8,558 bases of DNA, from NCBI GenBank assembly GCA_016214425.1, contig JACRON010000055.1:1-8558 (forward strand), written 5' to 3'. A model generated the notes under the pieces. The model did no database searches. It saw nothing but the letters and a program-made list of their open reading frames with translations, and was not told the origin of the DNA. This DNA is from Nitrospirota bacterium. Lineage in GTDB: Bacteria; Nitrospirota; CAKKRA01; 9FT-COMBO-42-15. A program made the translations under genes and the position numbers. This document shows positions 5,336 through 8,558 of the stretch, piece by piece; positions within the stretch are counted from its first letter, which is position 1, and every line of letters begins with the position of its first letter.

Positions 5336-8140
5336 TCACTGCCTCGGCATGAACAACCTCACCACAAACCTCCCCTCTCCTCTCCTCTCCATATTAATCC
5401 AGCCATTGTAAGATTTTAATATCTCCTTTGTCTCAGCAAGGCTGACAGGTTTATAGTCAGGGCGAGGCGCCGCCTCGCCCCTGCTTTCCCTGCTCTCTGT
5501 TAAAAAGAGGTCCGAAGGCGTAGACAGATTTGCCACCCTGTCAGTATTCTCTATCTCAAGGAAATAGCCATCTGTATCATCATGCAGCAGCACCTCTACA
5601 TCTTCTTCATTTTTAGAGTATCTCACTGCATTATTAATGAGATTTATAATTATGCCCCTGAAAAGTTCCTTGTCTGCCTTTACAGTCTTAATCTCCTCAC
5701 CCTCATTTCTAAAGTTGATGCTGACATCCTTAAGCCCTGCCTCCATCTCAAACATGCTTACAACACCCTGAACCAACTGGCTCATCTCAAGGGAGACGAT
5801 GTTCATATCTTTAGCCTTTGCAGCAACCTGCTTAACAGGCAGGATAAAATAAAATGTGCTTCCTTTGCCTGATTCTGACTCAAACCATATCCTCCCGCCC
5901 AAGAATTCAACAAGCCTCTTTGTCAAGGCAAGGCCAAGACCTGTGCCTTCATAGCTCCTTGAAAGCGAGCCGTCCACCTGCATAAATGGCTTGAAGATTT
6001 TGTCATGGTCTTTTTTGTCTATGCCTATGCCGCTGTCTTTTACTGAAATTTCTATTGCGGATTGCGGACTGCGGATTGCAGATTGTCCATCTCTTCCATC
6101 TAATTCCGAAATCCGCAATCCGAAATCGGAAATTATTTTTGCTGTTATCTGCACACTTCCTTCCTCTGGCGTGAATTTAACTGCATTGGCAAGGAGGTTA
6201 TAAATTATCTGTTTAACCTTTGTCCTGTCAGAGACAACGGATGAAACTTCCTTGTTTATATTAACTTTAAGGCTGAGCCTCTTTTTAAGGATTGCATGGC
6301 TCATGACAGATACAGCTTCGTCAAAAATTAAATTAACAGGAAACTCCTCAAAATTGGTGCTCATCCTTCCTGCCTCTATCTTTGAAAAATCAAGTATCTC
6401 ATTTATAATCTCAAGGAGGTGCCTGCCGCTTGTCTGGATATTTAATATATATTTCTTTCTCTTTTCATCAATGCCCCCTGTATCAAGAAGAATCTCTGAA
6501 AAACCTATAACAGAATTAAGGGGCGTCCTTAATTCATGGCTCATGTTTGCAAGAAACTCTGATTTAAGCCTGTCAGCCTCTTTAATAAGGATATTCTGCT
6601 CCTGCAGTTTTGTATATGCATCCCACAGCTCAGCAGTCCGCCTCTTTACCTCATTATCCAGAGTCTCATTGAATCCCATCAATTCTTTATTCAGTTTTAT
6701 TATATTATCATACAACATTGAATTGCTCATTATTACTGCAAGCTCCAGCTTTAGCCTTTCAAGCATCTCTATATCACGGCTGTCAAAGGGCTTCAGATTC
6801 TTTTTTCTCCCAATGGTAATAACTGCAAGCAACTGATTCTGAAATAACACCGGCACGCACAATTCAGCCCTGAATTTTGCAAAGAAGGATTCTGCATCAG
6901 TTCTGACGGAAACAAAATTTCGGATAAATGGGATGCCCTTCCTCTCAACAACATTGTTATATCCTTCAAGCTCAATTAAAAAAGGATTATCTGCATCTAT
7001 TGAAATTGATTCTGTATTCATTAATTGATTGAGGAGCTGGCCTATTGACCTGTTGATTTGCTGCATAGAGATGTATTTTGTCCTTTTTTCATTCAGATAA
7101 AGCATAAAAATATCCTCTGCATAAAGCGTCTCTTTAATAGTGTCGCAGGTAAATCTTGAAAGCTCCTCAATGCCCTTAAGCTTGACACTCTCTTCCACAA
7201 AATCATCTATCACCTTTAAAAGATTGTATCTTCTTCTCTGAAAGAGGTGGTCTATTCGGGGATGGATATTTCTCAAATAGGCATAAAAGAGCAAGAAGAG
7301 GAGAAAATAAATAACAGCTATCATTTTGCGGGACAGTATATGCTCCCAATCATGAAGAATAATAATAACAATATATATAGGTATAAAAATAATTGCCAAG
7401 ATAACAGCCCATGCTGCTGTCTTATGGAATACTGTCCTGATATCCATTAGCCTGTATTTAACAATAGCATAGGCAAGTATAGAAACATAAATGGTAATCG
7501 GCAGAAACTCAAAGGTATAAATATGAATCCTGTACCATGGGAGAAAGCCAAGGATGCTGATAAAACCGAACACAAGGCCAATTAGCATATACTGTATCTG
7601 CAGTCTTTTTGTTGATGCCGCTGTAGTATTATAGGCAACATAAAAGCTCTTCAGAACAAGAAGGCCGTAAATTATAAAAGCTGCAATAAACAAGAATGCA
7701 TATCTGCCTGCAGTGCCGTAATATCCCCATGGTGTTATATGAACGTCTGCTACAATAAGGTCTGTAAAAAAACCATAAAGTATAAATATTGAGAAGAGGA
7801 TGTAGCCTGTAATGAGAAAACTTCTCTGCTCTTTAACCTTATTAAGCATTGCAAGGGAAAAGAAATAGCCATTGACAGTTATATAAGATATCGGTGGAAG
7901 GCAGAAGTATTTCATGATAAGGCTTGCCGTCTCTTTATTATTTGAGAAAAAAATCAGAGCCTCTGTAAATTGATAAAGGCCGACGCTTAGATTAAATATG
8001 AAATAGGTGATGTGTGTAATAGATTTTGGGCTTTTTGATAAGACAAGAAACCCAAGAAATAGCACAAATATGCTTGCTATTAATGGAAATACAGCGTAGA
8101 TATTAAAAGAGTAATTTGAGGGATTGAGGATGGAATCCAA
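5336..8140 (-). CDS. Membrane sensor histidine kinase: 7TM-type sensor, GAF, HisKA, HATPase and a second degenerate HATPase
   Basis: A 934-residue kinase likely to sense a membrane or cytoplasmic signal and phosphorylate a response regulator. Residues 15 to about 230 hold closely spaced hydrophobic helices like the HisKA_7TM sensor, with two more near 240-262 and 272-290. A GAF-like domain follows (about 315-475), then a helical linker (475-525). HisKA has FLANMSHELRTPLN with phospho-acceptor His535. The first HATPase has an N box (KQIIYNLLANAVKF, Asn648/Asn652), DSGIGID near 702 and GTGLGLALTKRL near 732. A second HATPase-like unit (about 780-934) keeps an N-box-like INLINNAVRYSK, but DxGxG is replaced by ENTDR and the GTGLGL lid is absent. 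Palindromic elements encode residues 670-696 and about 887-894. The start is TTG with GGAGG five bases upstream; the next in-frame Met (76) would remove the first helices. The HD-GYP gene lies 20 bp upstream, suggesting one operon. Confidence 0.92.
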   Translation of the reverse strand: MDSILNPSNYSFNIYAVFPLIASIFVLFLGFLVLSKSPKSITHITYFIFNLSVGLYQFTEALIFFSNNKETASLIMKYFCLPPISYITVNGYFFSLAMLNKVKEQRSFLITGYILFSIFILYGFFTDLIVADVHITPWGYYGTAGRYAFLFIAAFIIYGLLVLKSFYVAYNTTAASTKRLQIQYMLIGLVFGFISILGFLPWYRIHIYTFEFLPITIYVSILAYAIVKYRLMDIRTVFHKTAAWAVILAIIFIPIYIVIIILHDWEHILSRKMIAVIYFLLFLLFYAYLRNIHPRIDHLFQRRRYNLLKVIDDFVEESVKLKGIEELSRFTCDTIKETLYAEDIFMLYLNEKRTKYISMQQINRSIGQLLNQLMNTESISIDADNPFLIELEGYNNVVERKGIPFIRNFVSVRTDAESFFAKFRAELCVPVLFQNQLLAVITIGRKKNLKPFDSRDIEMLERLKLELAVIMSNSMLYDNIIKLNKELMGFNETLDNEVKRRTAELWDAYTKLQEQNILIKEADRLKSEFLANMSHELRTPLNSVIGFSEILLDTGGIDEKRKKYILNIQTSGRHLLEIINEILDFSKIEAGRMSTNFEEFPVNLIFDEAVSVMSHAILKKRLSLKVNINKEVSSVVSDRTKVKQIIYNLLANAVKFTPEEGSVQITAKIISDFGLRISELDGRDGQSAIRSPQSAIEISVKDSGIGIDKKDHDKIFKPFMQVDGSLSRSYEGTGLGLALTKRLVEFLGGRIWFESESGKGSTFYFILPVKQVAAKAKDMNIVSLEMSQLVQGVVSMFEMEAGLKDVSINFRNEGEEIKTVKADKELFRGIIINLINNAVRYSKNEEDVEVLLHDDTDGYFLEIENTDRVANLSTPSDLFLTESRESRGEAAPRPDYKPVSLAETKEILKSYNGWINMERRGEGRFVVRLFMPRQ
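5460..5480 (-). repeat. 21-bp palindromic element inside the histidine kinase gene
   Basis: GGGCGAGGCG (5460-5469) and CGCCTCGCCC (5471-5480) form a perfect 10-bp stem around a single central base. It is the same element as 3760-3780 with two central differences. Read in the gene's own direction it encodes part of RGEAAPRP (about residues 887-894), the same frame used in fabH. It lies where the ATP lid would be in the second, degenerate HATPase domain. Confidence 0.85.
6054..6133 (-). repeat. 80-bp palindrome with heptamer-repeat arms inside the histidine kinase gene
   Basis: The left arm is four heptamers (ATTGCGG, ATTGCGG, ACTGCGG, ATTGCAG; 6054-6081). The right arm is four heptamers of the complementary type (CCGAAAT, CCGCAAT, CCGAAAT, CGGAAAT; 6106-6133). 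About 24 bp separate them. The element keeps the kinase frame open and encodes residues 670-696, which include FGLRIS and SAIRSPQSAI. It falls in a turn between two beta strands of the first HATPase domain, just before EISVKDSGIGI. Confidence 0.85.
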
Positions 8141-8145
8141 GATGG

Positions 8146-8150
8146 CCTCC
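8146..8150 (-). promoter_or_regulatory. Ribosome-binding site supporting a TTG start for the kinase
   Basis: GGAGG on the minus strand ends five bases before the TTG at 8140-8138. No ATG or GTG lies at a suitable distance in frame, and the membrane helices begin about 15 residues later, so TTG is the best start. Confidence 0.65.
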
Positions 8151-8160
8151 AGCTACTACC

Positions 8161-8558
8161 TTATTTTTTCAGCATCTTAAAAAATGCATCTACCAAATCA
8201 GGGTCCCACCAGCCCTTTTTGCTCTCTTCTTTTAGGATATTTATTGCAGTATCCTGAGGAAGGCCCTTTCTGTACGGCCTGTCTGTAATTATTGCATCAT
8301 ACACATCAACTATAGCCATTATTCTTGCTATAATAGGTATTTCATCCTTTTTTAGGCCGTCAGGATAGCCAGAGCCGTCGCATTTTTCATGGTGGGAGCG
8401 GATAATTGGAATGGCATCTGTAAGGGTTTTTAAGTTGCTGCATATCTCAGCGCCCTTAACAGGATGGCTCTTCATCTTCTCAAATTCCTCTGGAGTCAGT
8501 TTGCCCGGCTTATTTAAGATAGTCTCGTCAATGGCAATCTTTCCGATATCGTGGAGGA
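8161..8558 (-). CDS. HD-GYP domain protein, probable c-di-GMP phosphodiesterase (5' end outside window)
   Basis: HD-GYP proteins hydrolyse the second messenger c-di-GMP at a metal site. The frame is open to the right edge of the window and reads LHDIGKIAIDETILNKPGKL at its start, with the HD pair. Next come MKSHPVKGAEIC, RSHHEKCDGSGYPDGLKKDE, which includes the HHE and GYPDG signatures, and ARIMAIVDVYDAIITDRPYR. The last helix (WWDPDLVDAFFKMLKK) ends at a normal position. The N-terminal part is missing; many such proteins carry a receiver or sensor domain there. An internal Met at 8475 falls after the HD pair and is not the start. The kinase gene begins 20 bp downstream on the same strand. 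That fits a two-component pair in which the kinase controls this protein, if a receiver domain lies outside the window. Confidence 0.92.
   Translation of the reverse strand, partial: LHDIGKIAIDETILNKPGKLTPEEFEKMKSHPVKGAEICSNLKTLTDAIPIIRSHHEKCDGSGYPDGLKKDEIPIIARIMAIVDVYDAIITDRPYRKGLPQDTAINILKEESKKGWWDPDLVDAFFKMLKK

Noticed and set aside
6054..6133. Small CRISPR-like or tandem-repeat array
   Set aside because: The units are 7 bp without spacers and are arranged as inverted arms within a coding gene; there are no cas genes.
5582..6836. Plus-strand open frames opposite the histidine kinase
   Set aside because: They are antisense to recognised ATPase, HisKA and GAF regions; one merely reads the heptamer palindrome as GLRIAD-type peptide.

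Overview
The window reads as chromosomal DNA of an uncultured, diderm (Gram-negative) bacterium. It is fairly AT-rich and carries outer-membrane biogenesis genes (a BamD-type lipoprotein, a TolC-family protein), a periplasmic HtrA-type protease and a membrane-bound signalling pair. Gene content and the dense palindromic repeats would suit a Nitrospirota- or Desulfobacterota-like anaerobe, but no marker here fixes the phylum, so that is a weak inference.

Layout. Positions 10-405 (+) hold a small unrecognised protein that converges on an HtrA/Deg serine protease (450-1505, -), with a perfect 11-bp inverted repeat between them. Next come a long AT-rich palindrome (1528-1651), a broken siroheme-synthase/precorrin-2 dehydrogenase gene (1643-2220, -), two GC-rich hairpin repeats (2232-2321) and a broken bamD (2337-2902, -). 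A 111-bp repeat (2931-3041) and a near-consensus promoter precede a plus-strand block: fabH (3137-4078), a single-repeat TolC-family gene (3990-4751) and a hotdog thioesterase (4748-5149). An inverted copy of the 111-bp repeat (5172-5282; 110 of 111 positions identical by my reading) closes that block. The right third is a minus-strand pair: an HD-GYP protein (8161-8558, start outside the window) followed by a 934-residue sensor histidine kinase (5336-8140).

Two themes stand out. First, palindromic repeats are unusually dense, and two families lie inside coding sequence without breaking the frame. A 21-bp palindrome occurs in both fabH and the kinase and is read in the same frame in each, giving the peptide RGEA(V/A)PRP. 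A second palindrome with heptamer-repeat arms lengthens a turn in the kinase ATPase domain. This resembles the known behaviour of Rickettsia palindromic elements.

Second, three consecutive loci between about 1.9 and 4.1 kb share one kind of damage. Conserved sequence runs up to a point, tens of codons are missing, and the rest resumes in another frame. The siroheme gene loses its NVVD segment, bamD loses a middle stretch, and the end of fabH is fused to the start of the TolC gene. BamD and FabH are normally essential, so assembly error is a serious alternative to real gene decay.

Functionally, the HD-GYP protein and the kinase probably form one c-di-GMP-linked signalling unit. HtrA and BamD belong to envelope quality control and assembly. 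FabH starts fatty-acid synthesis. No transposase, CRISPR array, tRNA or rRNA was seen.
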